Assembly: GCA_023433065.1 (NCBI GenBank)
Contig: JAEZET010000003.1
Span: 62,001-126,000, forward strand
DNA from: Cyanobacteria bacterium OH_CBrB_359
Lineage (GTDB): Bacteria > Cyanobacteriota > Vampirovibrionia > Gastranaerophilales > Gastranaerophilaceae
Direction of reading: 5' to 3'
Length of the DNA stretch: 64,000 bases
The position numbers and the translations under genes were made by a program. Each line of letters opens with the position of its first letter. The first letter of the stretch is position 1. Of this stretch, positions 49,585 through 59,061 are shown piece after piece. The notes beneath the pieces were generated by a model. That model had not been told where the DNA came from. It was given only the letters and a program-made list of their open reading frames with translations, and ran no database searches.

Positions 49585-52038
49585 CTATCTGAATATTATC
49601 TCACCGAAGTTCTTTTTTAGGCCTTCTCTGATATTATTCATTTCAGATTCAATGATTTCGTCAGTAAGCGTTGAGTCTGGATCTTGCAGTCTGATTCTGT
49701 AAGCCATGCTTTTAAATCCTTTTTCAATATGTTCGCCCTGATAAATATCAAAAACGCTGCTGATGTTAAATAGTTTTGAGTTCGCAGATTTTTTAATTAC
49801 ATTTGAAATCTGTTCATGAGTTATATTTTCTCCTATGGCGAAAGCAATATCTCTTTGGACTTCCGGGAATTGAGGGAGCTTTTTATATCTTGTTGAAGTT
49901 TTTGAAATTGATTCTATAATCATATCTAAATCAATTTCAAACAAATAAATATCCTGATTAATTTTTAATTTGTCTTTTAAAATGGGGTATATTTCGCCAA
50001 AGTAGCCGAGAGTTGCAGGTGTTTTCCCCAGAATTGTTATTTTAGCGCTTCTTCCCGGGTGTATATATTCTATATTTTCAGCTGCAGAAAGTCTGATTCT
50101 GTTTTCTAAACCGAAAATTTCGAACAAGCTTTCAATTATTCCTTTAATTGTGTAAAAGTCAGTTTTATTTTTCTTTATCCACAGATTGTTATTAATATTT
50201 CCTGTAATTATACCAGAGAGGGTTAAAGTCTCTTTTACACCGCTTTCAGTCTGATTAGCTTCATTTTCTTTAAAATATGTTTTCCCGACTTCATATAACC
50301 AAACATTTTTTTGGGCATTATCATAGTTGTTTTTTACTGTTTGAAGCATATTCGCAATCAGTGTTTGCCTTAGCATCGTATGTTCTTCTGATTGAGGATT
50401 CAGAACTTTAACAGCTTTTTCTTTGTTATAGGTCAAGCCAAATTGTTTAAGCAAAGGTTCTCCTATTAGAGAAGATGTTGTTGCTTCATAAAAACCGTAT
50501 CCGGTAAACAAATCATTTATTTTATCAAGAATTTTTGTTTCGGGCCTTATCTCCGGAGATTGTGTTTTTCTTGGAAGAGTTGGTGAAATTTTATCATAGC
50601 CGTTAATTCTTGCAACTTCTTCAATAAGATCGATTTCTCTTGTAACGTCATTTATTCTGAAACCCGGCACTTTAAATTTAGCTGCAACTTCATTTTTGCC
50701 AAGCAGTTTAAATCCTAATTTTTCTAGAATTTCAATTGCTCTTGATGGAGGTATTTCACATCCTAAAACTCTTTTTATCTGATTAAACCTCAAAGTTATT
50801 TCAATCGGTTCAAGCTTGTTAGAACCGTCTTCAACGATTCCTTCGATTTTGGCATCGGCAAATTCTGTTAAAAGTTGCATAGCTCTTAATAAGGCAGGTT
50901 TTACCGTTTCTATGTTAACTCCTCTTTCAAACCTTGCGCAGGCTTCACTCCTGTAACCTATGCTTCTTGCATTTCTTCTGTTTGTAGCAGGTGTAAAATA
51001 TGCAGATTCAAGTACTATGTTCTTTGTATTGTTGTCGATTTCACTGTTAGCAGAACCGAAAACTCCTGCTACACAAACACCTTTTTCTTTTGTAGCAATT
51101 AATACAGAGTCATGCGTAAGATTTCTTTCAGTATCATCAAGTGTTATTATTTTTTCGCCTTCTTTAGCTCTTCTTACACACAAATAACCGTCAAGTTTAT
51201 CCATATCAAACGCATGCAATGGTTGTCCATATTCAAGCAATGCATAATTTGTGATATCAACAACATTGCTTATGGCTCTTATTCCGCAAGCTTCAAGCCT
51301 TCTTTGCATCCAGATTGGAGAGGGCTTTATTCTTATATCTTTTAGTATACCTGCAGCATAATATGTGCAAGTATCTTTATCTATAATTTCTACGTCAAAT
51401 GAATTTGTAGAAAGGTCGTTTGTGGATTCCAGAGGTGAAAAATTAAGTTTTTTGTTGAAAATAGAACTTAATTCTCTTGCAACACCTATGACTGACATTT
51501 GATCGCCTCTATTTGCTGTTGGTGCAAGATGGAAAATAGTATCATTCTGGATATTCAAAACTTTTTCAAGATTTTTTCCAATTTGAACATTAGAATACAG
51601 TTTATTTAATATTAGAATGCCGTCTTCTTCTTGCAGATTATCTAAGCCAAGTTCATCTTGTGAACAAAGCATTCCTTGGGATTCAATACCCCTTATAGTC
51701 GCAGCAGCGAGTTCAAATAATTCTCCTGTTTTTCTTGAAAAAACTTTAGAGCCAATAGATGCATAAGGTATAATTTGTCCTATTTCAATGTTTTGAGCAC
51801 CACAAACAACAGTTTTTATCTCTGAGCCTGTATTGACAGTAGCAAGTCTTAATTTGTCGGCATTAGGGTGAGGATTTAAATCGATTATTTCTGCTGTAAT
51901 TATATTAAGAAACTTTGGACCTTTAGTTTCTATTTCTTCTACTTCCAAACCGCTCATTGTAAGCTCGTGTGATATCTGCTCAGGGCTAATGCCTGTTAAA
52001 TCAACGAATTCCATAAGCCACTCTAATGATACTTGCAT
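49585..52038 (-). CDS. pheT: Phenylalanine-tRNA ligase beta subunit
   Basis: This 817-residue PheT is the tRNA-binding, editing and structural subunit of bacterial PheRS. An N-terminal EMAP/tRBD-like domain ('IITAEIIDLNPHPNADKLRLATVNTG', about 45-150) is followed by the B3/B4 editing domain, B5 ('IEITLRFNQIKRVLGCEIPPSRAIEILEKLGF'), a catalytic-like fold and the C-terminal FDX-ACB anticodon-binding domain ('FPEVQRDIAFAIGENITHEQI'). Length is normal. pheS is not adjacent on either side, so the two subunits are encoded separately. GGGAG precedes the ATG at some distance. Confidence 0.96.
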   Translation of the reverse strand: MQVSLEWLMEFVDLTGISPEQISHELTMSGLEVEEIETKGPKFLNIITAEIIDLNPHPNADKLRLATVNTGSEIKTVVCGAQNIEIGQIIPYASIGSKVFSRKTGELFELAAATIRGIESQGMLCSQDELGLDNLQEEDGILILNKLYSNVQIGKNLEKVLNIQNDTIFHLAPTANRGDQMSVIGVARELSSIFNKKLNFSPLESTNDLSTNSFDVEIIDKDTCTYYAAGILKDIRIKPSPIWMQRRLEACGIRAISNVVDITNYALLEYGQPLHAFDMDKLDGYLCVRRAKEGEKIITLDDTERNLTHDSVLIATKEKGVCVAGVFGSANSEIDNNTKNIVLESAYFTPATNRRNARSIGYRSEACARFERGVNIETVKPALLRAMQLLTEFADAKIEGIVEDGSNKLEPIEITLRFNQIKRVLGCEIPPSRAIEILEKLGFKLLGKNEVAAKFKVPGFRINDVTREIDLIEEVARINGYDKISPTLPRKTQSPEIRPETKILDKINDLFTGYGFYEATTSSLIGEPLLKQFGLTYNKEKAVKVLNPQSEEHTMLRQTLIANMLQTVKNNYDNAQKNVWLYEVGKTYFKENEANQTESGVKETLTLSGIITGNINNNLWIKKNKTDFYTIKGIIESLFEIFGLENRIRLSAAENIEYIHPGRSAKITILGKTPATLGYFGEIYPILKDKLKINQDIYLFEIDLDMIIESISKTSTRYKKLPQFPEVQRDIAFAIGENITHEQISNVIKKSANSKLFNISSVFDIYQGEHIEKGFKSMAYRIRLQDPDSTLTDEIIESEMNNIREGLKKNFGEIIFR

Positions 52039-52375
52039 ATTTGTTCTGATTGCTCCCTTTTATCTTTCTCTTAATTTTATAATAAACGAATTTATATGTC
52101 ATTATAAAAATGTTGGCATAAGTAAGAAGCTTATGATTATTGGAAGATAGGACCTATTAGTATTCATTGAGAAATATAAACCTATCCTAAAAGACCATAC
52201 TTTAGTATATCGAATATCTAACTTTTTGAGAATTAATTGCAGGTTTAAAAATCTGTATTATGAGAATGTGAAAACAAGGTAAATTGTATGGCTCACAAGC
52301 TATGCAGCTATGTTGTATTAAATTTACTAAATAATAAACTACAAGGAAGTAGAAAAATTTGAAAGGAGATTCAAA
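52039..52375. other. 337-base gap between pheT and flagellin
   Basis: No gene is seen. It should hold the divergent pheT and flagellin promoters. No good sigma-70 box pair precedes the flagellin gene, as expected if a flagellar sigma factor is used, but I find no clear sigma-28 match either. A very strong GAAAGGAGA ribosome site sits just before the flagellin ATG. Confidence 0.5.
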
Positions 52376-53236
52376 ATGGCAATAGTTGTCAACACAAACC
52401 AATCATCTTTACTCGTTCAAAAGAATTTGAACAAAGCACAGTCATCCCTAAATGCAAGTATTGAAAGAATGTCTACCGGTTACAAAGTTAATAGAGCTGC
52501 AGACGATGCGGCAGGTTTGTCAATCGCGACAAAAATGAATACTCAAATTAGGGGTTCAGAAGTTGCAAAAAGCAACATTCAGCAAGGGATAAACGTTCTT
52601 CAAACAACCGAAGGGGATTTAACTTCAATTCAAACCAACCTTAATCGTATCAGAGATTTGGCATTGCAAGCATCAAACGGTGTTAACTCCACTGAGTCAA
52701 CAGATGCTATGATTTCAGAAGTTAAAGCTCTTGTAGATGAAATCAACAGAACAGCTCAAGGTTCAGAATTTAACGGTAAGGAGTTATTGAGTGCAGATGC
52801 TGTAGATAGCATAAGAATTCAAGTCGGTCCTAATTCTGAGTCATCTATAAACGCAATAGATATTGAGGATGTTTTTGGTGATGCTCAAGCAACAGCATTA
52901 GGCTTATTGGATGGAACAGCTAATTTTGATACAATAGATGATGCCTTTGCAACTGACACTGATGCAGCATCATTTGTTGAAGATTGCGACAATGCATTAA
53001 AAGAAATTAGCGGAAGAATATCCGGTATTGGTGCTTATCAAAACAGATTAACAAATGCATTAGACGGATTAACAGTCAGAGCAGAAAACTTGACTTCTGC
53101 TAAGTCAACAATTATGGATGCTGACGTAGCAACAGAAGCTTCTACATATACTAAAGCTAGTATATTACAACAGGCTTCAGCAGCTCTATTAGCTCAAGCT
53201 AACCAGTCTCCAAGTATCGCTCTTACATTAATATAA
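52376..53236 (+). CDS. fliC: Flagellin
   Basis: This 286-residue filament subunit has a conserved N-terminal D0/D1 region ('LLVQKNLNKAQSSLNASIERMSTGYKVNRAADDAAGLSIATKM' and onwards to about 140) and C-terminal D1/D0 ('ISGIGAYQNRLTNALDGL' to 'DADVATEASTYTKASILQQA', ending 'ALTLI'). The middle is only about 50-60 residues of acidic Ala/Asp/Thr-rich sequence, so surface D2/D3 domains are almost absent. It is expressed from a single-gene unit with a strong ribosome site and terminator, typical of a very abundant protein. The first motifs match the TLR5-recognised D1 region of enteric flagellins in general form. Confidence 0.97.
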   Translation: MAIVVNTNQSSLLVQKNLNKAQSSLNASIERMSTGYKVNRAADDAAGLSIATKMNTQIRGSEVAKSNIQQGINVLQTTEGDLTSIQTNLNRIRDLALQASNGVNSTESTDAMISEVKALVDEINRTAQGSEFNGKELLSADAVDSIRIQVGPNSESSINAIDIEDVFGDAQATALGLLDGTANFDTIDDAFATDTDAASFVEDCDNALKEISGRISGIGAYQNRLTNALDGLTVRAENLTSAKSTIMDADVATEASTYTKASILQQASAALLAQANQSPSIALTLI

Positions 53237-53266
53237 TTAAAAATTAATTGATAATGGCAATATAAT

Positions 53267-53293
53267 ACCCGAAGGCAACTTCGGGTTTTTTTT
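53267..53293 (+). terminator. Intrinsic terminator of the flagellin gene
   Basis: The stem ACCCGAAG / CTTCGGGT with a GCAA tetraloop is followed by eight T residues, 30 bases after the flagellin stop. Confidence 0.93.
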
Positions 53294-53342
53294 GTTTACA
53301 ATTATTTAATTTGCTTATACAATATGGCAAAAGGGACAAATT

Positions 53343-54521
53343 ATGATTTTTAGATTTCTAACTTCAGGAGAATCTCATGGTTATAGCTTAAATGCTATTA
53401 TAGAAGGTGCTCCGGCAGGGCTAGAATTTGATATTGATTTTATAAATAATGAATTAAAAAGACGCCAATCAGGTTACGGTAGAGGAGACAGAATGAAGAT
53501 AGAGTCAGATTCTGTCGCCGTTAAGTCTGGAGTTAGGCTAGGTAAGACATTAGGCAGTCCTATTTGTCTTGAGATATTAAATCAAGATTGGGAAAACTGG
53601 CAAATTCCTATGTCTATTGAAAAAGTGGACTTAACAGATGATAATTTGAATGAAATTAACAGTAAAAAAATTACAAAAATAAGACCGGGACATGCTGATT
53701 TAGCTGGATGTATCAAATATAATCAATCCGATATAAGAAATATTTTAGAACGCTCAAGTGCAAGAGAAACTGCAGCAAGAGTTGCTGTTGGTGCGGTTGC
53801 AAAAATGATTTTGTCTCAATTTAACATTAAATTTTATTCTTATGTGACACAAATAGGTTCTGTGAAAATTGATAATGTTAACCCCGAAGATGTTTTAGCA
53901 GAACAAATAGAGTGTTCTGATTTGAGATGTGTTGATTCCGCATTTGTAGAACTTATGAAAAGTGAAATTGATAATGCAAAATCAAAAGGTGAAACTTTAG
54001 GCGGTTCTTTTGAGGTTGTTGTAAAGAATCTTCCGGTTGGTTTAGGCTCTTATGTACATTGGGATAAACGGCTAGATGGGCTCTTAGCACAAGCTGTAAT
54101 GAGCGTGCCGGCGGTAAAATCTGTCGAATTCGGATTAGGGGCAGATGTTGCTTCAACTTTAGGTTCAAAAACTCATGATGAAATATTTTATGAAAATGGT
54201 AAGTATCTGAGAAAAACTAATAATGCAGGCGGTATTGAAGGCGGAATGACTAATGGTGAAGACTTGCTTATAAGGGCTTCAATGAAAGCAATTCCTACTA
54301 TGAAGACCCCTTTAAATTCTGTTTGTATTGATACTCATGAGCCTTACCATGCGCATTTCGAGCGCTCTGATACCTGCGCTGTTCCTGCTTGTGCAGTTGT
54401 AACTGAGAGTATGGCTGCAATAATATTAGTTGACGTTTTTTTGGAAAAGTTTGGACATGATAATATAGAGCAGATTAAATCAAACTTTGAATCATATTTA
54501 AAAATGCTTTCTGAGAGATAA
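53343..54521 (+). CDS. aroC: Chorismate synthase
   Basis: This 392-residue FMN-dependent enzyme makes chorismate from EPSP, the last step of the shikimate pathway. 'TSGESHGYSLNAIIEG', 'RRQSGYGRGDRMKIE', 'RPGHADLAG', 'RSSARETAARVAVGAVAK', 'GGIEGGMTNGEDL' and 'ERSDTCAVPA' are all present. It begins 50 bases after the flagellin terminator and leads aroC-aroK-aroB. Confidence 0.97.
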   Translation: MIFRFLTSGESHGYSLNAIIEGAPAGLEFDIDFINNELKRRQSGYGRGDRMKIESDSVAVKSGVRLGKTLGSPICLEILNQDWENWQIPMSIEKVDLTDDNLNEINSKKITKIRPGHADLAGCIKYNQSDIRNILERSSARETAARVAVGAVAKMILSQFNIKFYSYVTQIGSVKIDNVNPEDVLAEQIECSDLRCVDSAFVELMKSEIDNAKSKGETLGGSFEVVVKNLPVGLGSYVHWDKRLDGLLAQAVMSVPAVKSVEFGLGADVASTLGSKTHDEIFYENGKYLRKTNNAGGIEGGMTNGEDLLIRASMKAIPTMKTPLNSVCIDTHEPYHAHFERSDTCAVPACAVVTESMAAIILVDVFLEKFGHDNIEQIKSNFESYLKMLSER

Positions 54522-54523
54522 TT

Positions 54524-55042
54524 ATGCCTAAAAAAAATTTAATTCTTACTGGAATGATGGGTTCAGGGAAATCAACGGTCGGATTGATTTTACTTACAAA
54601 ATTACAGAGTGATTACAATTTTATTGACACTGATGAGTTGATAGTTAAGATTGAAGGTGAGTCAATCAATGAGATTTTTAAATCTAAAGGGGAAGCTTAT
54701 TTTAGAGCGTTGGAGTCAAGTGTTGTTGATGAAATTGCAAATACTACTGATAAAATAATTGCAACAGGCGGCGGCTTAGTTAAAAATCAAGATAATATAA
54801 AAAAGTTGAAAATAAATGGTATAGTGTTTTATCTTTCTGCGCATTTAGAAGAAATTTTTTCCAGACTTAAGAATTCAAGCAACCGCCCTCTTTTAAATTC
54901 CGTCGATATGAAAAATACTATTGACATGCTTTTAAAAGAACGGCAAAATTTATATAAACAAGCTGATTATGAGGTAGACACAGTTAATAAATCACCTGAA
55001 GATGTCGCTGATGAAATAATAGAAATCTATAATAAATTATGA
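54524..55042 (+). CDS. aroK: Shikimate kinase
   Basis: This 172-residue P-loop kinase phosphorylates shikimate. Walker A 'GMMGSGKSTVG' is at 10-20. 'FIDTDELIVKIEGESINEIFKSKGEAYFR' gives the substrate-binding Asp and the RxxE-type helix, 'IATGGGLV' the GGG of the shikimate pocket and 'SSNRPLL' the lid Arg. Only two bases separate it from aroC, and it overlaps aroB by four bases (ATGA). Confidence 0.96.
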   Translation: MPKKNLILTGMMGSGKSTVGLILLTKLQSDYNFIDTDELIVKIEGESINEIFKSKGEAYFRALESSVVDEIANTTDKIIATGGGLVKNQDNIKKLKINGIVFYLSAHLEEIFSRLKNSSNRPLLNSVDMKNTIDMLLKERQNLYKQADYEVDTVNKSPEDVADEIIEIYNKL

Positions 55043-56136
55043 AAATGTTAAATGTTGAAATTCCACCGCAAAAAGCGTACGGTTACCCTATTTATATAGG
55101 CAGCGGTATTATAAAAGATTCATATTCTTTAATAAAAGAGTGCTGCAAAAGCAACAAATTTTTGATTGTAACCAATGAAACAGTTTATAAACTACATTCA
55201 GATAAACTTTATATACCAAATTCAAAATATTTAGTTTTGCCGGATGGGGAAGAGTATAAAAACTCTGATTTCTTTAATTTAATATTAGATAAAGCAGTTG
55301 AAAACAGTTTAGAAAGAATTGATGCCATAGTTGCGTTTGGAGGAGGTGTAATTGGCGATATGGCAGGATTTGCTGCTTCTACTTATCAAAGAGGAATTAA
55401 TTTTATTCAGATTCCGACAACTCTTTTAGCGCAGGTTGATTCTTCTGTCGGCGGCAAGGTTGCTATAAACCACAAATTCGGTAAAAATTTAATAGGCAGT
55501 TTTTATCAGCCTGGCTTAGTGATTATTGATATTGACTTTTTAAAAACATTACCTGAAAAGCAGTTCAAGACAGGTATGGCAGAAGTTGTTAAATATGCAT
55601 TTATTGAAAAAGCTTGTAGAGCAAATGAGAATTTTGATGTTTTAAATTTCTTAGCAGATAATGCTGATTTGATTAAATCCCTCGATACCGATTTAATGGG
55701 CAAACTTATTTATATGTGCTGTTCATTAAAAAGCAGTGTAGTTAGCCAGGATGAAAAGGAAAAGGGCTTAAGAAGAATACTTAATTTTGGCCATACATTT
55801 GCCCATTCAATTGAAACACTTACTAATTATAAAAAATATACTCATGGGGAAGCCGTGGCAATTGGAATGAGAATGGCTTTCAAGCTTTCTAAAGAGATGA
55901 AGCTTATTGACGATTGTTATTTTAATTTAGCCATTAAGCTTTTAGGTGAGTTTGAATTAGATTACAAACTTGAGATTGATGCAACTGTAGAGGAGTTTAT
56001 AGACTCAATGCAGCATGATAAAAAAGTCGAAAATAATAAAATAAGATTCGTGTTACCTGTTTCTTTTCAAAATGTGGATATTTTTGAAAATGTGGATAAG
56101 AATATTCTTAAAAAACTTGTCGACAAAGAATTGTAA
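55039..56136 (+). CDS. aroB: 3-dehydroquinate synthase
   Basis: This 365-residue NAD- and metal-dependent enzyme converts DAHP to 3-dehydroquinate. 'LPDGEEYKNSDFFNLILD', 'AFGGGVIGDMAGFAASTYQRGINFIQIPTTLLAQVDSSVGGK' and 'LNFGHTFAHSIETL' with 'THGEAVAIGM' carry the NAD and metal ligands. Length is normal. It is the last gene of the aro group, and the surE promoter begins inside its stop region. Confidence 0.96.
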   Translation: MKMLNVEIPPQKAYGYPIYIGSGIIKDSYSLIKECCKSNKFLIVTNETVYKLHSDKLYIPNSKYLVLPDGEEYKNSDFFNLILDKAVENSLERIDAIVAFGGGVIGDMAGFAASTYQRGINFIQIPTTLLAQVDSSVGGKVAINHKFGKNLIGSFYQPGLVIIDIDFLKTLPEKQFKTGMAEVVKYAFIEKACRANENFDVLNFLADNADLIKSLDTDLMGKLIYMCCSLKSSVVSQDEKEKGLRRILNFGHTFAHSIETLTNYKKYTHGEAVAIGMRMAFKLSKEMKLIDDCYFNLAIKLLGEFELDYKLEIDATVEEFIDSMQHDKKVENNKIRFVLPVSFQNVDIFENVDKNILKKLVDKEL

Positions 56137-56159
56137 GCTGATTTAAAAGGTGTTATAAT
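56131..56159 (+). promoter_or_regulatory. Predicted promoter of surE
   Basis: TTGTAA (56131-56136), a 17-base spacer and TATAAT (56154-56159) with a TG extension (TGTTATAAT from 56151). The leader would be about 22 bases. It shares the extended -10 sequence with the ferredoxin gene. Confidence 0.68.
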
Positions 56160-56188
56160 AAATAAGCCAAATATTTTAAAGGTTGGAT

Positions 56189-56980
56189 ATGAAGATTTTA
56201 ATTTCTAATGATGATGGTATATTAGCTAATGGTATAAGAGCTCTAATAGAAGTTTTGGGGGCTGAACATGATGTTTATGTTGTAGCACCTGACAGAGAAA
56301 GAAGTGCCGCAGGTCACTCTTTAACTTTGCACACTCCTTTGAGAGTTGAAGAGTTAGAGCCTAAATTCGGTGCTAAAAGAAATTGGGTCACAACCGGTAC
56401 TCCAGGGGATTGTGTCAAGATTGGCTTGAGCGCAATTTTAAGCGAAGATGAAAAGCCGGATTTAGTCATATCAGGGATTAACCATGGACCGAATCTTGGG
56501 GCTGATATCTTGTACTCCGGTACTGTAAGCTGTGCAATGGAAGGCGCAATGCTCGGCTATCCAAGTATTGCAGTATCTCTTGCCAGTCTGAATTATGAGC
56601 TCGATTCTTTTATGTTTGCTGCAAATTTTATTAATAAGTTTTTGCCTAAAATCAAAGAAATTGATTTTCCTAAAAAAACCATTTTAAACATTAATGTACC
56701 TGATTTACACGCTGATGATATTGCGGGAGTTGCTATTACAAAGCTCGGCACCAGAATGTTTACTGACGAATACGATAAAAGAATAGATCCAAGAGGCAAG
56801 ATATATTATTGGATGGCCGGAGAGCTTATTAAAAGTGAAGCGGAAGATGGTACGGATATTAGCGCTGTTCGCTGGAATAAAGTGTCTATTACTCCTGTTA
56901 CTTTTGAAATGACACACAAGAGCATTATGGCCGATTTGGAAAATGCTTTTTGTAAAGACGGCAAATGCGATTGGTTTTAA
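56189..56980 (+). CDS. surE: 5'/3'-nucleotidase SurE
   Basis: This 263-residue SurE phosphatase hydrolyses nucleoside monophosphates and short polyphosphates under stationary or stress conditions. 'ISNDDGILANGIRAL' (paired metal-binding Asp), 'VVAPDRERSAAGHSLTL', 'TGTPGDCVKIGL', 'ISGINHGPNLGADILYSGTVSCAMEG' are characteristic. The ATG at 56189 is chosen over a TTG at 56183 because AAAGG is six bases before it. The C-terminus ends with 'CKDGKCDWF'. Confidence 0.96.
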   Translation: MKILISNDDGILANGIRALIEVLGAEHDVYVVAPDRERSAAGHSLTLHTPLRVEELEPKFGAKRNWVTTGTPGDCVKIGLSAILSEDEKPDLVISGINHGPNLGADILYSGTVSCAMEGAMLGYPSIAVSLASLNYELDSFMFAANFINKFLPKIKEIDFPKKTILNINVPDLHADDIAGVAITKLGTRMFTDEYDKRIDPRGKIYYWMAGELIKSEAEDGTDISAVRWNKVSITPVTFEMTHKSIMADLENAFCKDGKCDWF

Positions 56981-56983
56981 GTC

Positions 56984-57349
56984 TTAGTTCAAGCTAATGT
57001 CTTTTAAATGCTCAATTTTAGGATTTTTTGTTCCGACAATTGAAATTGCATCTATTCTGTAATTCTTATATTTAACTTGTGTTTCATTTAAGTAAGCCAA
57101 GATTGCGGAGTAAATTTTTTCAAGTTTCTTTGAATTTATTGCTTCGAAAGGATGACCAAAATTTGTTGTAGTTCTGGTTTTAACTTCTACAAAAACTAGT
57201 GTATTGTTTTCTAGTGCAATAATATCTATTTCGGAATTTTTAGAATAGTGCCAATTTGTATTAATAATTTTATAACCGAGATTTTTTAAATAATCTTTGG
57301 CAATATTTTCTCCGGTTTGACCAGTCAGAATATTTTTTAAATTACCCAT
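56984..57349 (-). CDS. YraN family endonuclease-like protein (UPF0102)
   Basis: This 121-residue protein of the UPF0102/YraN family has a restriction-endonuclease-like fold. 'TGQTGENIAKDYLKNLGYKII', 'EIDIIALENNTLVFVEVKTRT' (the ExD...ExK metal site) and 'FEAINSKKLEKI' are family marks. Function is not established; some members bind or cleave branched DNA. The open frame runs 519 bases further upstream, but that part lies antisense to the SDR gene and has no coding character, so I start at the ATG at 57349. Confidence 0.9.
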   Translation of the reverse strand: MGNLKNILTGQTGENIAKDYLKNLGYKIINTNWHYSKNSEIDIIALENNTLVFVEVKTRTTTNFGHPFEAINSKKLEKIYSAILAYLNETQVKYKNYRIDAISIVGTKNPKIEHLKDISLN

Positions 57350-57404
57350 GAAATTAATTATATCAACAATAGCGATAATGGCATATTTATGATAAAAATG
57401 TAAT

Positions 57405-58262
57405 ATGAAAAATGAATTAACAATATTAGTTACAGGGGCATCATCGGGGATTGGTAGAGAAGTTACAATCTCTCTTGCTAAAGAAGGGCATAAAGTTTTG
57501 GCAGGAATCAGGAGTAAAGCCGATAAAATAAATCTTGAAAAAATAAGTAAAAATATTATCGGAGTGTATCTTGACGTTGCATTTGCTGAGAGTATTGAAA
57601 AAGCATTTTGGTATGTTTTAAAAAAAACAGATAAACTGGATTGTATAATTAACAATGCCGGAATTGCAATAGCAGGTCCGATGGAGTTTATGCCTATAGA
57701 TATGTTGAAAGAGCAGTTTGATGTCAATACTTTTGGGCCAGTTGCTGTTACACAAAAGTTTTTGCCGCTAATGACCGAAGGAAAAATAATAAACATAAGC
57801 TCAATGTCGGCCTGTGGAATTATTCCTTTTATTGCTCCATATGCTGCATCCAAGGCTGCTATGGACATATTGTTTTACAGTTTATCACTTGAAATTGATA
57901 ACCCTAACATAAAAATTGTTTCAATTAAGCCTGGCGTAATCAAAACTCCTATATGGAATAAATCGGTAAAAAAAGCCTTGAATTTATATAAATATTTGCC
58001 TCAACAGGCATTGGATAAATATAAAAATGAAATAGAGCTATTAAAAGCAAGTGCCAAAACTAATGATATAAAAGGTATACATCCAAAACAAGTATCAGAA
58101 TTAATTATAAAAATAATTAGAACTAAAAAGCCTCGACCTTCTTATACTGTTGGATTAAAGGCATTTCTATTAATGCAATTCGTAAAATTGCCCTGTACAA
58201 TTGTTTATTTTTTGGCGTGTTTTTTGCTAAGAAGGAAAAAAACTAATTATTGCTCACGTTAG
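57405..58262 (+). CDS. Short-chain dehydrogenase/reductase
   Basis: This 285-residue classical SDR binds NAD(P) through 'VTGASSGIGREV' (TGxxxGxG at about 10-17) and has 'INNAGIAIAG', then Ser in 'INISSMSACG' and the YxxxK pair in 'APYAASKAAMD'. 'SIKPGVIKTPIW' follows, as in retinol-dehydrogenase-like members. The C-terminal 40 residues are hydrophobic then basic ('FLLMQFVKLPCTIVYFLACFLLRRKK') and probably anchor it in the membrane. The substrate is unknown. It is divergent from yraN, and its 3' end overlaps the YkgJ-like gene by 20 bases. Confidence 0.9.
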   Translation: MKNELTILVTGASSGIGREVTISLAKEGHKVLAGIRSKADKINLEKISKNIIGVYLDVAFAESIEKAFWYVLKKTDKLDCIINNAGIAIAGPMEFMPIDMLKEQFDVNTFGPVAVTQKFLPLMTEGKIINISSMSACGIIPFIAPYAASKAAMDILFYSLSLEIDNPNIKIVSIKPGVIKTPIWNKSVKKALNLYKYLPQQALDKYKNEIELLKASAKTNDIKGIHPKQVSELIIKIIRTKKPRPSYTVGLKAFLLMQFVKLPCTIVYFLACFLLRRKKTNYCSR

Positions 58263-58656
58263 GTTCAATATATTTCGAGAATTTTTTATTTACATCAAAA
58301 TAATAGCCGCAGTTATCTAAAGGTTGTCCTCCGTTGATAATAAATTCCGTATTTATTTTAGGATAATTTCTACAAGCAATTGACCTGAACATATAGTCTT
58401 TGCACTTGTTGTCATCACTTAAGGATTTGCAAGTAAAAAATAGCGCTTCATCTATGTCTTGACCTGAGATATAAAAATGGTTATATTTTTTATTTAGCTT
58501 TTTTAAGTTTTCAAATTGCTGTTCGTTTTTAATTAATTTTTTATCCAGGTAGAATGCAATTTTTCTGCAGCATTGACCGCACTGTTTGCATTTACCGTTT
58601 AAGACAAATTTAGATGAAAATAATTTTTGAAACCAAAAAATAACATGTTTAATCAT
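58243..58656 (-). CDS. YkgJ-family cysteine-cluster protein
   Basis: This 137-residue protein has 'KCKQCGQCCRKI' (CxxCGxCC, 23-30) and later cysteines in 'FTCKSLSDDNKCKDYMFRSIACRNYP' and 'DNCGYYF'. This is the CxCC-type Zn/Fe-S chelating pattern of the YkgJ family, of unknown biochemical role. The preceding lipoprotein gene overlaps it by four bases (ATGA), so they are cotranslated. Confidence 0.85.
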   Translation of the reverse strand: MIKHVIFWFQKLFSSKFVLNGKCKQCGQCCRKIAFYLDKKLIKNEQQFENLKKLNKKYNHFYISGQDIDEALFFTCKSLSDDNKCKDYMFRSIACRNYPKINTEFIINGGQPLDNCGYYFDVNKKFSKYIEPNVSNN

Positions 58657-59057
58657 TCAAATACCCCAAAATCATTGCGTGCTATAGGTTTAGAGAGGTT
58701 TCTAAGTTCAAATATCTGTATTATATAATATCCTTTTTCTCTTGTTATAAAGTAGTCCAGGTAAAATTTTTTGTTTGTATCGATATTTTTTTCTTGCGAG
58801 TCATAAATGCTATATCCCCAGTGCTGTGTTTTTTCATCTTTTTTTATAATTTGAACCCTTATAACATTGTCTTTAAAACCTTTTGGTGATAAAACGGCAT
58901 AGTAAACTCTCTTGTTGCGCCCAAAAGTCTGCTCAATGTCATATATATTATTTTTGGTAATAGGGTTACTGTTTAAAACTATCACCGGATGTTCAACTTT
59001 GCATCCGGAAAGGCATACAATTAAAAAAAATAATATTATAAAGAAGGCTTTTTTCAT
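58653..59057 (-). CDS. Hypothetical lipoprotein
   Basis: This 134-residue protein has a lipoprotein signal: a Lys-Lys start, hydrophobic core and lipobox LSGC with Cys 19. The mature part is a small beta-rich domain with no recognised family. It is expected on the outer face of the inner membrane or in the outer membrane. It lies four bases after the TPR gene and overlaps the YkgJ-like gene. Confidence 0.82.
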   Translation of the reverse strand: MKKAFFIILFFLIVCLSGCKVEHPVIVLNSNPITKNNIYDIEQTFGRNKRVYYAVLSPKGFKDNVIRVQIIKKDEKTQHWGYSIYDSQEKNIDTNKKFYLDYFITREKGYYIIQIFELRNLSKPIARNDFGVFE

Positions 59058-59061
59058 TTAG

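Noticed and set aside
52141..52186. GATAGG...CCTATC short inverted repeat in the pheT-flagellin gap
   Set aside because: Six-base arms about 30 bases apart in AT-rich sequence are expected by chance.
52188..52214. Possible sigma-28 promoter before flagellin (TAAAAGAC followed by ATATCGAA)
   Set aside because: The spacing can be made to fit, but the -10 half matches the GCCGATAA consensus poorly, at best four of eight bases with altered spacing. It is not strong enough to annotate.
57350..57868. N-terminal 173-codon extension of the yraN frame
   Set aside because: It lies antisense to the well-supported SDR gene, has no coding character, and ordinary YraN length starts at 57349.
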